Assembly (NCBI RefSeq): GCF_014205335.1
Contig: NZ_JACHNH010000001.1
Span: forward strand, 434,001-498,000
Direction of reading: 5' to 3'
Length of the DNA stretch: 64,000 bases
Source: Amorphoplanes digitatis
GTDB lineage: Bacteria > Actinomycetota > Actinomycetes > Mycobacteriales > Micromonosporaceae
In this document: one piece after another, positions 18,482 to 26,924 of the stretch
Layout: each line of letters opens with the position of its first letter
Position numbering within the stretch: position 1 is the first letter of the stretch
Notes under the pieces: generated by a model
Database searches by the model: none
Seen by the model: only the letters and a program-made list of their open reading frames with translations
Told to the model about the DNA's origin: nothing
Program-made: the position numbers and the translations under genes

Positions 18482-19099
18482 GTGGCGTTCCCGGACGAGA
18501 TCCTGACCGACGAGGAGGAGGTCGTCCTCCACCTGCACCCGCACGCCCGTGCGGCGATCGGCCCGATCCTGGTGCTGCTCGCCGGCCTGGCCGCGGTGAT
18601 CCTGGTCTGGGTCATGCTGCCGCCGACGACCGGCGGGCTGATCGGCGTGCTCATCGTCGCCGCGATCGCGCTGTTCACGGGCCTGACCCGGGGCGTGTGG
18701 CCATTGCTGGTCTGGCGGACCACCCACTACGTCTTCACCGACGAGCGGATCCTGCTACAGGACGGCGTGATCGCCCGCGCCCGCCGGGACCTGCCGCTCA
18801 ACCGGGTCAACGACCACGCGCTGCGGCAGACGCTGCTCGACCGGATGCTGGGCAGCGGCACGCTGAAGATCGACTCGATCGGCGAGCAGGTCGCGGTGCT
18901 GACGTCTGTGCCCGGCGCCCATCGGGTGCAGACCCTGCTCTACCAGCTCATCGAGACGGACCGCGAGCTGCGCGGAGACGGCGACGACGAGGAGCCCGCC
19001 GAGGACGAGGCTCCGCAGCCGACCGCTAGACAGCGCGGCGCTGAGCGTCGATCTCTTTCGCCAACTCCGCGTCCAGGGTCCCGTCGGCCTCGGCGCTGA
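18482..19099 (+). CDS. PH-domain (bPH2) membrane protein
   Basis: About 205 residues. Two membrane helices (GPILVLLAGLAAVILVWVML and LIGVLIVAAIALFTGLT) are followed by a bacterial PH-like domain (YVFTDERILLQDGVIARARRD, then LKIDSIGEQ) and a charged acidic then basic tail. The gene starts at GTG 18482, 4 bp after birA, the same pairing as in mycobacteria (Rv3278c-like, from memory). Its function is unknown. Its 3' end overlaps the convergent gtrA-like gene by 74 bp. Confidence 0.85.
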   Translation: MAFPDEILTDEEEVVLHLHPHARAAIGPILVLLAGLAAVILVWVMLPPTTGGLIGVLIVAAIALFTGLTRGVWPLLVWRTTHYVFTDERILLQDGVIARARRDLPLNRVNDHALRQTLLDRMLGSGTLKIDSIGEQVAVLTSVPGAHRVQTLLYQLIETDRELRGDGDDEEPAEDEAPQPTARQRGAERRSLSPTPRPGSRRPRR

Positions 19100-19589
19100 G
19101 CTCGGCAAGGCCCGCGACCACGTCGAGCTCGGAGACCGCGGCCTCGTGCCCGTCGACCGGCGGCTTGAGGAAGACGAAGGTCCGGTACGCCCAGAAGCGG
19201 AACACCGTCGCCACCCCGATGCCCAGCATCGTGCACCCCATGAGCAGGATCTCGTCGTGCTCCTCGGTGAGGCCGAAGCCGTACTTGCCGATGGTGACCG
19301 CGCCGGACTGGATGATCATGCCGATCAGGTTGAAGCCGAAGAACAGCGCGTACTCCCGGCGCAGGGCGCTACGGGTGTGGTGGCGGTAGGTCCAGTACCG
19401 GTTCGCGATATACGCCAGGGTCGTCGTGACGATCGTCGCGACGATGCTCGCCTTGACGGCTCCGATGGACAGCAGGGCCCAGGTGATCGCCATGTAGAGC
19501 AGCGTGTTGCCCGCGCCGATCACGCCGAAGGCCAGCGCTTCCGGTGCGAGGTGGCGCAGGCGTTCCGCCAGCGAGCGGGCTGAAGGCAT
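19026..19589 (-). CDS. GtrA-family membrane protein, copy 1
   Basis: The protein has 187 residues and four membrane helices in the GtrA pattern: FGVIGAGNTLLYM in helix 1, YIANRYWTYRHH after helix 2, and FRFWAYRTFVF at the end of helix 4. GtrA proteins are thought to move undecaprenyl-linked sugars or aid cell-wall glycan transfer, mostly without direct proof. An acidic C-terminal tail of about 45 residues is specific to this protein. The 3' end overlaps the PH-protein gene. A second GtrA gene follows upstream on the same strand. Confidence 0.9.
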   Translation of the reverse strand: MPSARSLAERLRHLAPEALAFGVIGAGNTLLYMAITWALLSIGAVKASIVATIVTTTLAYIANRYWTYRHHTRSALRREYALFFGFNLIGMIIQSGAVTIGKYGFGLTEEHDEILLMGCTMLGIGVATVFRFWAYRTFVFLKPPVDGHEAAVSELDVVAGLAELSAEADGTLDAELAKEIDAQRRAV

Positions 19590-19649
19590 TGGTCAACCTT
19601 ACGGGGGGAAAAGGACGAGGACGGCGGGACGCGGAGGGTGCCTCCGATG

Positions 19650-20213
19650 TCACATTCGCCGGACTGCGGGCGGGGCGGTCGGCTCGACGACCTGCGGCGC
19701 CGCCACGGGCGCGTCCCGGCGGGACGGCTCCGGAACGACGGCCTCGATCGGGTCGGGGACCACGGCCTCGCCGAACACGAAACGCCGGTAGGACCAGAAG
19801 CGGAACAGGGTGCCGACGGCGGTGCCGACGAACTGGCCCGAGATGTTGTCCGCGATCGGGCTCTGGAACTCGGGCCAGATCAGGCCGAGGCCGTAGTGGC
19901 TGATCGCCAGGCAGGTCAGGCCGATGATCAGGCCGACGCCGTTGAGCAGGAAGAACAGCACGTACTGCCGGGCCATGTTGGCGTGGCCGCGGTGCCGCCA
20001 GGTCCAGAACCGGTTGCCGAGGAACGCCACCGTCGTCGCGATGACCGTGGAGATCGCCTTGGCGGTCAGCGACTCGAAATCGCTCTGTAGCAGCACGTTG
20101 AAAATGGTCAGGTCGACGGCGAAGGCGGTGCCGCCCACGACCCCGAACTTGCTCAATTCGCGCACGAGTGCGCCGAAGCGTGCCCTCAACGCGGGCAGGA
20201 TTGCGGCAGGCAC
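19650..20213 (-). CDS. GtrA-family membrane protein, copy 2
   Basis: The protein has 187 residues and shows the same four-helix pattern as its neighbour: FGVVGGTAFAVDLTIFNVLL, FLGNRFWTWRHRG, and FRFWSYRRFVFGEAV. The arginine-rich FRFWxYRxFVF motif is present. I placed the start at GTG 20213 (MPAAILPALRARFGALV). The open frame continues over the sigma factor gene in another phase, which is a shadow. A Pro/Glu-rich tail follows helix 4. The two copies differ well beyond their helices, so the duplication is old. Confidence 0.9.
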   Translation of the reverse strand: MPAAILPALRARFGALVRELSKFGVVGGTAFAVDLTIFNVLLQSDFESLTAKAISTVIATTVAFLGNRFWTWRHRGHANMARQYVLFFLLNGVGLIIGLTCLAISHYGLGLIWPEFQSPIADNISGQFVGTAVGTLFRFWSYRRFVFGEAVVPDPIEAVVPEPSRRDAPVAAPQVVEPTAPPAVRRM

Positions 20214-20236
20214 GGACCCGAGAGTACCGGCGCTGG

Positions 20237-21031
20237 TCACGGTGCGCCGTTTTCGTGAGCGACTCTTAATCCGTCGGCCTCGGGATGACCCCGCTGCTTG
20301 TACGGACGGTAGCCGCTCTGGTTGATCTCCGTGATCTCCGCGTGCCGGGCCCGGCAGCCGGCGCACCAGGCGAGGTGGGTTTCGAGCCGGACGGCGTCGC
20401 GCGGCGCCACCCGGCCCCGGACGTGCCCGCCCAGCCGGTCGCCGGTCCACCGGCACTCGGGCGGATCGGCGACGGCCACGTGCTGTTGCAGGTAGTTCCG
20501 GCGCAGGCCCTCGCGGGCCCGGTGCGCGAGCACGGCGACGGCGTTCGGCGTGAGGCCGAGGTCCGGGGCGACCTCGGCCGGGCTGGCGCCCTCGACCTCG
20601 GTGCGCCAGAGCACGTCGCGCCAGCGGTCGGGCAGCGCCCGGAAGGCCTGCGCGGCGTACGTGCGCTCCAGGCGGTCCAGGGCCGGGTCGCGGAACGGCT
20701 CGCCCTCGTCGTACCGGGTCAGGTCGTCGGTGAACTCGAGCCGGCGGTCGCGGCGGGCACGGTGGTAGCGCACGTGCCGCAGGGTCGTGTGCAGGTAGGC
20801 GCGGAACGCCACCAGCGGCCCTCCGCCGGCCCGCAGCGCCGCGAGGACCTTCGCGAACGTCTCGGCGACCAGGTCGTCGGCGTCGGCGGGATCGCTGACG
20901 AGCCCATACGCCATCGCCCGGGCGGCGGCCCGGTGGCGCTGGTACAGAACGCCGTACGCGGCGGTGTCGCCGGCGCGGACGGCGGCAAGCAGATCCGTGT
21001 CCATGTCGGTCTCGCTGGCCGGGATCGTCAT
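20237..21031 (-). CDS. ECF sigma factor with C-terminal zinc-finger-like extension
   Basis: This 264-residue extracytoplasmic-function sigma factor has region 2 (DTAAYGVLYQRHRAAAR to DADDLVAETFAKVLAAL) and region 4 (ALPDRWRDVLWRTEVEGASPAEVAPDLGLTPNAVAVL). A further 80 residues include ECRW...HLAWCAGCRARH, which resembles the Cys/His cluster of zinc-binding anti-sigma domains, fused in cis. No separate anti-sigma gene is adjacent; GtrA follows after 23 bp. A zinc-finger tail on the sigma itself suggests built-in control. The stress it senses is unknown. Confidence 0.88.
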   Translation of the reverse strand: MTIPASETDMDTDLLAAVRAGDTAAYGVLYQRHRAAARAMAYGLVSDPADADDLVAETFAKVLAALRAGGGPLVAFRAYLHTTLRHVRYHRARRDRRLEFTDDLTRYDEGEPFRDPALDRLERTYAAQAFRALPDRWRDVLWRTEVEGASPAEVAPDLGLTPNAVAVLAHRAREGLRRNYLQQHVAVADPPECRWTGDRLGGHVRGRVAPRDAVRLETHLAWCAGCRARHAEITEINQSGYRPYKQRGHPEADGLRVAHENGAP

Positions 21032-21340
21032 TCCTGCCTCCTGAAGCGGGGAGTGGGAGGAAAGCCCGATTTACGACTAGCTTAGGCCGTTTCGTCCACT
21101 TTGTGAACGTGGGTGGAAGCGGGCCGGAAAATGCATTCAACGGGGAGGCCGTGCGCGCTTGTGCGTCAAGCGGCGAAGGATCGATCGTGATTGCGCACAA
21201 ACACCGAGGATTGTGCGGTTGTCCACAAGATTCGCCGATGAACTGAACGTTTCCTCGGCTTAGGCTGAAGTGACTCCCGTGACAATGGCCGACCGACCGG
21301 CCTGGTTCGTCACAGGTCAGTGCCGACCGAAGGGATTCAC
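21032..21340. promoter_or_regulatory. Divergent control region between the ECF sigma gene and pckG
   Basis: This 309-bp non-coding stretch is noticeably richer in A/T than its surroundings. It holds three copies of TTGTGCG: 21159-21165, an inverted copy CGCACAA at 21194-21200, and 21211-21217. The last two form a perfect inverted repeat with a 10-bp spacer. It also holds TTGTCCACA (21219-21227), which matches the high-GC actinobacterial DnaA box, and an imperfect palindrome at 21093-21109 (CGTCCAC-TTT-GTGAACG). No gene or structural RNA is visible. Confidence 0.55.
21219..21227 (+). promoter_or_regulatory. Consensus actinobacterial DnaA box, isolated
   Basis: TTGTCCACA is the preferred 9-mer of Streptomyces/mycobacterial DnaA. 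I noticed no second exact copy in the surrounding region, so this is not a replication origin. It may be chance, or a site where DnaA affects pckG transcription. It abuts the TTGTGCG inverted repeat. Confidence 0.4.
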
Positions 21341-23146
21341 ATGTCTGTGCCCCCCACCGCCCACACCAAGCTCCTGAACTGGGTGGATGAGGTTGTCGCC
21401 CTCACCACGCCGGATCGGGTGGTCTGGTGCGACGGCTCCGATGAGGAATGGACCCGGCTCACCGACGCGCTCGTCGACGCCGGTTCGCTGGTCCGCCTCG
21501 ACCCTGTCAAGCGGCCCAATTCGTTCTGGGCGCGTACGGATCCCGGGGATGTCGCCCGGGTCGAGGAACGCACGTTCATCTGTTCCGTAGATCCCGCCGA
21601 CGCCGGCCCGACCAACAACTGGGCGGCTCCGGCGGAGATGAAGGCGACGATGACGGAGCTGTACCGCGGCTGCATGCGCGGACGCACCATGTACGTCGTG
21701 CCGTTCTGCATGGGCCCGCTCGACGCGCCCAACCCGATGTTCGGCATCGAGATCACCGACAGCGCGTACGTGGTGGCCTCGATGAAGATCATGACCAGGA
21801 TGGGCACCGCGGTGCTCACCGCGATGGGTGACGACGCGGACTTCGTGCCCGCGCTGCACTCGGTCGGCAAGCCGCTGGCCGAGGGCGAGGCCGACGTGGC
21901 CTGGCCGTGCAACGAGACCAAGTACATCTCGCACTTCCCGGAGTCCCGCGAGATCTGGTCGTACGGCTCCGGCTACGGCGGCAACTCGCTGCTCGGCAAG
22001 AAGTGCTTCGCCCTGCGGATCGCCAGCGTCGCCGCCCGCGACGAGGGCTGGCTCGCCGAGCACATGCTGATCATGAAGCTGACCTCGCCCGAGGGTCAGG
22101 TCCGCTACATCGCCGGCGCGTTCCCGTCGGCCTGCGGCAAGACCAACCTCGCCATGCTGGAGCCGACGCTGCCGGGCTGGAAGGTCGAGACCGTCGGCGA
22201 CGACATCGCCTGGATGCGCTTCGGCGAGGACGGCCGCCTGTGGGCGACCAACCCGGAGTTCGGCCTGTTCGGCGTCGCGCCGGGCACCGACCACCACACC
22301 AACCCGAACGCGATGCGCACCCTGGCCCGGGGCAACTCGGTCTTCACCAACGTGGCGCGCACCGACGACGGCGACGTGTGGTGGGAGGGCATGGGCGAGC
22401 CGCCCGCGCACCTCATCGACTGGAAGGGCAACGACTGGACGCCGGACTCCGACGACGTCTCCAGCCACCCGAACAGCCGCTTCTGCACGCCCATCAACCA
22501 GTGCCCGATCCTCGCGCCCGAGTACGACGACCCGCGCGGCGTACCGATCGACGCGATCCTCTTCGGCGGCCGGCGCAAGACGACCGTCCCGCTGGTCACC
22601 GAGGCCCGCGACTGGGTGCACGGCGTCTACTTCGGAGCGACGCTCTCGTCGGAGACCACCGCCGCGGCGGTCGGTCAGGTCGGCGTGGTGCGCCGCGACC
22701 CGATGGCGATGCTGCCGTTCATCGGCTACCACGCCGGTGACTACTTCAACCACTGGATCGAGATGGGCAAGGCCGCTTCCGGCGACGCCGACAAGCTGCC
22801 GAAGGTCTTCTACGTGAACTGGTTCCGGCGCGACGCCGACGGCGGCTTCCTGTGGCCGGGCTTCGGCGAGAACTCGCGCGTGCTCAAGTGGATCGTCGAG
22901 CGCCTCGACGGCAAGGGCGAGGCGGTCGAGACCCCGATCGGTCACGTGCCGAGCGCCGACGCCCTCGACGTGAGCGGCCTGGACATCAGCCGGGCGGATC
23001 TCGAGGCCGTGCTGCGGGTCGACACCGACGAGTGGCTTGCGGAGATCCCGCAGGTCGAGGAGTGGTTCACCAAGTTCGGCGACAAGCTGCCGGCCGTGCT
23101 CTGGTCCGAGCTCGACGCGCTCAAGGCCCGCCTCAACGCCGCGTGA
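21341..23146 (+). CDS. pckG: Phosphoenolpyruvate carboxykinase (GTP)
   Basis: This enzyme converts oxaloacetate and GTP to phosphoenolpyruvate, GDP and CO2, the entry to gluconeogenesis. The 601 residues match the GTP-dependent family in full. The P-loop [13 protein letters not shown] with the reactive cysteine is near 260, followed by GDDIAWMRF (metal and GTP binding) and [15 protein letters not shown] 21341 is preceded by AAGGGA. The long upstream region with repeated TTGTGCG motifs suggests regulation by carbon status, and a strong hairpin terminator follows the stop. With glpX at 33 kb the window holds two key gluconeogenic enzymes. Confidence 0.97.
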   Translation: MSVPPTAHTKLLNWVDEVVALTTPDRVVWCDGSDEEWTRLTDALVDAGSLVRLDPVKRPNSFWARTDPGDVARVEERTFICSVDPADAGPTNNWAAPAEMKATMTELYRGCMRGRTMYVVPFCMGPLDAPNPMFGIEITDSAYVVASMKIMTRMGTAVLTAMGDDADFVPALHSVGKPLAEGEADVAWPCNETKYISHFPESREIWSYGSGYGGNSLLGKKCFALRIASVAARDEGWLAEHMLIMKLTSPEGQVRYIAGAFPSACGKTNLAMLEPTLPGWKVETVGDDIAWMRFGEDGRLWATNPEFGLFGVAPGTDHHTNPNAMRTLARGNSVFTNVARTDDGDVWWEGMGEPPAHLIDWKGNDWTPDSDDVSSHPNSRFCTPINQCPILAPEYDDPRGVPIDAILFGGRRKTTVPLVTEARDWVHGVYFGATLSSETTAAAVGQVGVVRRDPMAMLPFIGYHAGDYFNHWIEMGKAASGDADKLPKVFYVNWFRRDADGGFLWPGFGENSRVLKWIVERLDGKGEAVETPIGHVPSADALDVSGLDISRADLEAVLRVDTDEWLAEIPQVEEWFTKFGDKLPAVLWSELDALKARLNAA

Positions 23147-23150
23147 CACC

Positions 23151-23182
23151 CCGCGCCCGCCTCGCTTTCGAGGCGGGCGCGG
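23151..23182. terminator. 14-bp-stem hairpin terminator after pckG
   Basis: The stem arms CCGCGCCCGCCTCG and CGAGGCGGGCGCGG are perfectly complementary around a CTTT loop. The hairpin begins 4 bp after the pckG stop and lacks a U-tract, as is common in actinomycetes. Confidence 0.75.
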
Positions 23183-23230
23183 CCTGAGTACCGTCCACCG
23201 GGTGACCTCAGCCGACATTCGGCTCGCGGT

Positions 23231-24358
23231 ATGACCGCGGCCGTGTTCGACGTCGCGGTCGTCGGCGCAGGACCCGCCGGAGCCGCCGCGGCCCTCGCGG
23301 CGCGGCGGGCGGGCGCTTCGGTGCTGCTGTTGGACCGGGCCGAGTTCCCACGGGACAAGGCGTGCGGCGACGGCATCGCGGCCGACGCCGTCGACGTGCT
23401 CGACAGCCTCGGCGTCACCGGGGTGACCGATGGCTACCCACCGGTGGCGGACCTGCGCCTGATCGCGCCGGGCGGCACCGAGGTGGCCCGGCCACTGCCC
23501 CGGCCGGCGCACACCGTCCCGCGCCGGGTGTTCGACGCCCGGCTCGTGCTGGCGGCGGTCGCGCACGGTGCCGAGCTGCGCCGGCACGCGGTCCGCCGGG
23601 TACGCGAGGACGACGCGGGCGTCACGCTCGACGACCGGATCCGGGCCCGGGTTGTGGTCGGGGCCGATGGCGCGGGATCGGTGGTCCGCCGCGCGCTCGG
23701 CCATCCGGTCAACCCGGACGGGCACCTCGCCATCGCGATCCGCGGCTACGCGCCCGCGGTCGGCACCGAGCAGCTCATCAAGACGACGAGCGCGCGCTGG
23801 CCCGCGTACGCGTGGTCGTTCCCGATCGGCGACGGCACCGCCAACGTCGGCTACGGCGAGACGTTGCGCGGGGCGCCGCTGACGAAGGCGTACCTGATGG
23901 CGCGGCTGTGCGAGCTGCTGCCCGGCACCGAGCCGACCGGCCTGCGCGCCCACCACCTGCCGTTGTCCACCCGCCGCCCGCCACCGGCCCGCGGGCGGGT
24001 GTTGCTCGCGGGCGACGCGCTGTCGCTGATCAATCCGTTCACCGGCGAGGGCATCTTCTACGCCGTGCTCTCCGGCGCCCTGGCCGGCGCCGCGGCCGCG
24101 GCCGGGCCGCACCGGGCCGCCGAGCGGTACGCCGCCGCCCTCGGCAATCGACTCGGCCGCCACCTGCGTCACTCCGGACTGGCGGCGCGGCTGACCCGGC
24201 GGCCGGAGGTGGTCGACGCCGCGGTTCGCGCGGCTCGCCGAGATGGTGCGGTTTTCGACCGAATGGTGGACCTGGGGCTGGGTGACGGGGTTTTCGACCT
24301 TCGCACGATCGGACGCATCGGGGCAGAGTTACTCCACATCGCCCTGCCGCCCTCTTGA
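23231..24358 (+). CDS. FAD-dependent oxidoreductase, geranylgeranyl-reductase family
   Basis: The protein has 375 residues. The Rossmann motif VGAGPAGAAAALAARRAGA is at about 11-29, DRAEFPRDKACGDGI is the CGG-type family motif, VVVGADGAGSVVRRAL follows, and LLAGDALSLINPFTGEGIFYA is the flavin-binding GD motif. Members reduce isoprenoid double bonds (menaquinone side chain, phytyl or archaeal lipids), though many are uncharacterised. The next gene is a cis-prenyltransferase, so a shared isoprenoid or menaquinone role is likely but not shown. ATG 23231 gives the normal short N-terminus. Confidence 0.88.
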   Translation: MTAAVFDVAVVGAGPAGAAAALAARRAGASVLLLDRAEFPRDKACGDGIAADAVDVLDSLGVTGVTDGYPPVADLRLIAPGGTEVARPLPRPAHTVPRRVFDARLVLAAVAHGAELRRHAVRRVREDDAGVTLDDRIRARVVVGADGAGSVVRRALGHPVNPDGHLAIAIRGYAPAVGTEQLIKTTSARWPAYAWSFPIGDGTANVGYGETLRGAPLTKAYLMARLCELLPGTEPTGLRAHHLPLSTRRPPPARGRVLLAGDALSLINPFTGEGIFYAVLSGALAGAAAAAGPHRAAERYAAALGNRLGRHLRHSGLAARLTRRPEVVDAAVRAARRDGAVFDRMVDLGLGDGVFDLRTIGRIGAELLHIALPPS

Positions 24359-24389
24359 GCGTGCGCCCGCGCTCGCTAGGCTTGCTGGG

Positions 24390-25160
24390 ATGAGTGTGCG
24401 GTCCCTGGTCTATTCGCTGTACGAACGACGGCTCGCCGGCAAGCTCGCCGGCCGGCCGGTGCCGCAGCATGTCGGGGTCATGTGCGACGGCAACCGCCGC
24501 TGGGCCCGCGAGATGGGCTACGTCGACCCCAACGACGGCCACCGGGTCGGCGCCGAGCGGATCAAGGAGCTGCTCGGCTGGTGCGACCAGGCCGGCATCG
24601 GGCACGTCACGCTCTACCTGCTGGCGACCGACAACCTCCAGCGCCCGGCGGCCGAGCTGGATCCGCTGGTCAAGATCATTGAAGACCTGGCGACCGAGCT
24701 GGCCGAGGACGGCAACCCGTGGCGGCTGCGCATCGTCGGCGCGCTCGACGTCCTGCCGGCCAACACGGCGACGGCGCTCAAGGCCGCACAGGAGAAGACC
24801 CGGCACCGCACCGAGGGCGTCGAGGTCAACCTCGCGGTCGGCTACGGCGGCCGCCGCGAGATCACCGACGCGGTCCGCTCGCTGCTCTACGAACAGTCCG
24901 CGGCCGGCCGCACGCTCGAGGAGCTCGCCGAGATCCTCGACGTCGAGCACATCGCCGAGCACCTCTACACCCGCGGTCAGCCCGATCCCGACCTGGTCAT
25001 CCGCACGAGCGGGGAGCAGCGGCTGTCCGGATTCCTGCTCTGGCAGTCGGCGCACTCCGAGTTCTACTTCCACGACGCCAACTGGCCGGACTTCCGCCGG
25101 ACGGACTTCCTGCGGGCGCTGCGGTCCTACGCGGGACGACAGCGGCGCTACGGCGCCTGA
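24390..25160 (+). CDS. uppS: Short-chain cis-prenyltransferase (UppS family, Rv1086-like)
   Basis: It condenses isopentenyl diphosphate onto an allylic diphosphate with cis geometry. The 256 residues carry CDGNRRWARE (catalytic Asp33), YLLATDNLQR, and RTSGEQRLSGFLLWQSAHSEFYF. From memory, the LLATDNLQR block and N-terminus resemble M. tuberculosis Rv1086, the Z,E-farnesyl diphosphate synthase, more than the long-chain Rv2361c. I therefore favour a short product, though undecaprenyl diphosphate remains possible. The downstream EamA gene on the opposite strand reads 164 bp into its 3' end. Confidence 0.92.
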   Translation: MSVRSLVYSLYERRLAGKLAGRPVPQHVGVMCDGNRRWAREMGYVDPNDGHRVGAERIKELLGWCDQAGIGHVTLYLLATDNLQRPAAELDPLVKIIEDLATELAEDGNPWRLRIVGALDVLPANTATALKAAQEKTRHRTEGVEVNLAVGYGGRREITDAVRSLLYEQSAAGRTLEELAEILDVEHIAEHLYTRGQPDPDLVIRTSGEQRLSGFLLWQSAHSEFYFHDANWPDFRRTDFLRALRSYAGRQRRYGA

Positions 25161-25980
25161 TGCCGTTCACGGCCAGCACGCAGATCACGATCGTGATGCC
25201 GGCCCACTCGTGCGGGCGGAGCGCCTGGCCGAGCAGCACGAGCCCGGCCAGCGCGGCGAGCACCGGGTGCACGATCATGAACATCCCGAAGAACCGGGCC
25301 GGGACCCTGCGCAGGGCGGTCAGGTCCGCGGCGTAGGGGATCACCGAGCTGAGCACGCCCGCGGCGGTCGCGTACCCGAGCCCGGCGGCGTCCAACCGCC
25401 CGTGCGCCACCAGCACCGCGGCGACGGGCAGGTAGGCCAGCGCCGAGACCGCGGTCGCCGCGGCCGGCGCCTGTATGCCCGGCAGCCGGGTGCCGAGCAG
25501 CCGGTTGAGCAGGATGTACGACGCCCAGCAGGCCGCCGCGAGCAGCCCGAGCGCGATCCCGGGCCAGTCGCTGGCCGTACCGGGAAGCACCAGCACGTAG
25601 ACGCCGGCGCCAGCCGCCGCCGCGCAGAGCAGGTCGAGCCGGGTGCGGGAGGCGGCCAGCGCCACCGCGAGCGGGCCGAGCACCTCGAGCGTGACGGCGA
25701 GGCCGAGCCCGATCCGGTCGATCGCGGTGTAGAGGCTCAGGTTCATCACCGCGAACGCGGCGGCGAGCAGCAGCGTCGGCCACCACTGCGCCCAGGTGAA
25801 GCGGCGCAGGTTCGGCCGGGCCAGCGGCAGCAGGACGGCGGCGGCGACGAACTGGCGTACCGCGACGACTCCCGCGGGGCCGATCGTCGCGAACGCGTGC
25901 GCGCCGACGGCGGCGCCGACCTGGTTGCTCGTCGCGCTGCCGAGCATCGTCGCGACGCCCGCGAGCCGGGAGGTTCTCAT
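24997..25980 (-). CDS. EamA/DMT-superfamily transporter (RhtA-like)
   Basis: An inner-membrane exporter of the drug/metabolite superfamily, probably for amino acids or related metabolites. The first 280 residues hold about ten membrane segments in two EamA repeats (for example GPAGVVAVRQFVAAAVLLPL, then GVLSSVIPYAADLTALRRVP). RhtA relatives share ALxxxPxxxxS-type spacing. The last 47 residues are basic, Ser/Pro-rich and lie antisense to the uppS-like gene, because the frame finds no stop until 24997. A LysR regulator is divergent, 68 bp away, and is the likely controller. Confidence 0.88.
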   Translation of the reverse strand: MRTSRLAGVATMLGSATSNQVGAAVGAHAFATIGPAGVVAVRQFVAAAVLLPLARPNLRRFTWAQWWPTLLLAAAFAVMNLSLYTAIDRIGLGLAVTLEVLGPLAVALAASRTRLDLLCAAAAGAGVYVLVLPGTASDWPGIALGLLAAACWASYILLNRLLGTRLPGIQAPAAATAVSALAYLPVAAVLVAHGRLDAAGLGYATAAGVLSSVIPYAADLTALRRVPARFFGMFMIVHPVLAALAGLVLLGQALRPHEWAGITIVICVLAVNGIRRRSAAVVPRRTAAPAGSPSGGSPASWRRGSRTRSAPTARAGIRTAAAPRSCG

Positions 25981-26035
25981 GCCGCCAGGCTCCGCGTCGC
26001 CGGGCCTTCGCGGAAATGCGCGGGCCGCCCGATCT

Positions 26036-26050
26036 ATACGCTGGGCGTAT
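26036..26050. promoter_or_regulatory. LysR-type box overlapping the regulator start codon
   Basis: ATACGC-TGG-GCGTAT is a perfect inverted repeat with the ATAC-N7-GTAT shape typical of LysR regulator sites. It lies in the 68-bp divergent region and overlaps the lysR start at 26049. It could control both the regulator and the EamA transporter. Confidence 0.6.
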
Positions 26051-26924
26051 GGATGTGCGGCTGGGTCAGCTCCGGACGCTCCTGGCGGTGGCCGACGCGG
26101 GCACGTTCACCGACGCCGCCGCCGTCCTCGGCGTGTCGCAGGCGACCGTGTCCCGCTCGGTCGCGGCGTTGGAGCGGGCGTTCGGCGCCCGGCTGGTGCA
26201 GCGCACCACCCGGCACGTGGCGCTGACCGCGACCGGCACCCGGATCGTCGCGCAGGCCCGGCGGATCGTCGAGGAGGTCGCCCACCTGCAACGCATCGTC
26301 GACGCCGCGCGGACCGAGGTCCTGCTCGGCTACGCCTGGGCCGCGCTCGGCCGGCACACCCGGCGCCTACAGAAGATCTGGGCGGCCGCGCACCCGGGCG
26401 TTCCGCTGGTGTTCGTGCAGGCCAACGATCCGACCGCCGGCCTGAGCGACGGCACGGCGGACATCGCCGTCATCCGCCGCCCGCTCGACGACGACCGCTT
26501 CGCCACCGTGGAGATCGGCCTCGAGTCGCGGTACGCCGCGGTCGCCACCGACAGCGCGCTCGCCCGCCGGCGCAGCCTGCGGGTGGAGGACCTGTCCCGG
26601 TACACCGTGGCGATCGACAGCCGCACCGGCACGACGACGCTGGACCTTTGGCCGCCGGACGCGCGGCCGGCCGCCGTCCGCGAGACGCCCGCGGTCGACG
26701 AGTGGCTGACGCTCATCGCCGCCGGCCAGGCCGTCGGCGTCACGTCCGAGGCGACCGCGCACCAGTACCCGCGGCCGGGCGTGGCCTACCGGGTGCTGCG
26801 GCACGCGCCGCGCATCTCGGTGCGGCTGGCGTGGTGGCGTGACGACCCGCCGGGTCACCTCGGCGAGCTGCGGGACCTGGCCCGCCGCGCCTATGGCTGG
26901 TCAGGCGCGGCGGAAGGCGTGTAG
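26049..26924 (+). CDS. LysR-family transcriptional regulator
   Basis: The protein has 291 residues. The N-terminal winged helix (about 1-60: QLRTLLAVADAGTFTDAAAVLGVSQATVSRSVAALE) is followed by a periplasmic-binding-like effector domain. It is divergent from the EamA exporter, a common LysR-exporter pairing in which the regulator senses the exported metabolite. ATG 26049 gives MDVRLGQL, the usual start; the 11-residue upstream extension would run over the operator. Its end overlaps the convergent otsB by 24 bp. Confidence 0.92.
   Translation: MDVRLGQLRTLLAVADAGTFTDAAAVLGVSQATVSRSVAALERAFGARLVQRTTRHVALTATGTRIVAQARRIVEEVAHLQRIVDAARTEVLLGYAWAALGRHTRRLQKIWAAAHPGVPLVFVQANDPTAGLSDGTADIAVIRRPLDDDRFATVEIGLESRYAAVATDSALARRRSLRVEDLSRYTVAIDSRTGTTTLDLWPPDARPAAVRETPAVDEWLTLIAAGQAVGVTSEATAHQYPRPGVAYRVLRHAPRISVRLAWWRDDPPGHLGELRDLARRAYGWSGAAEGV

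Noticed and set aside
21159..21227. Replication origin
   Set aside because: Only one exact DnaA box, no AT-rich unwinding element and no dnaA/dnaN genes nearby.
21317..24172. 951-residue frame opposite pckG and the oxidoreductase
   Set aside because: It spans two certain genes and the region between them and shows only mirror-codon composition.
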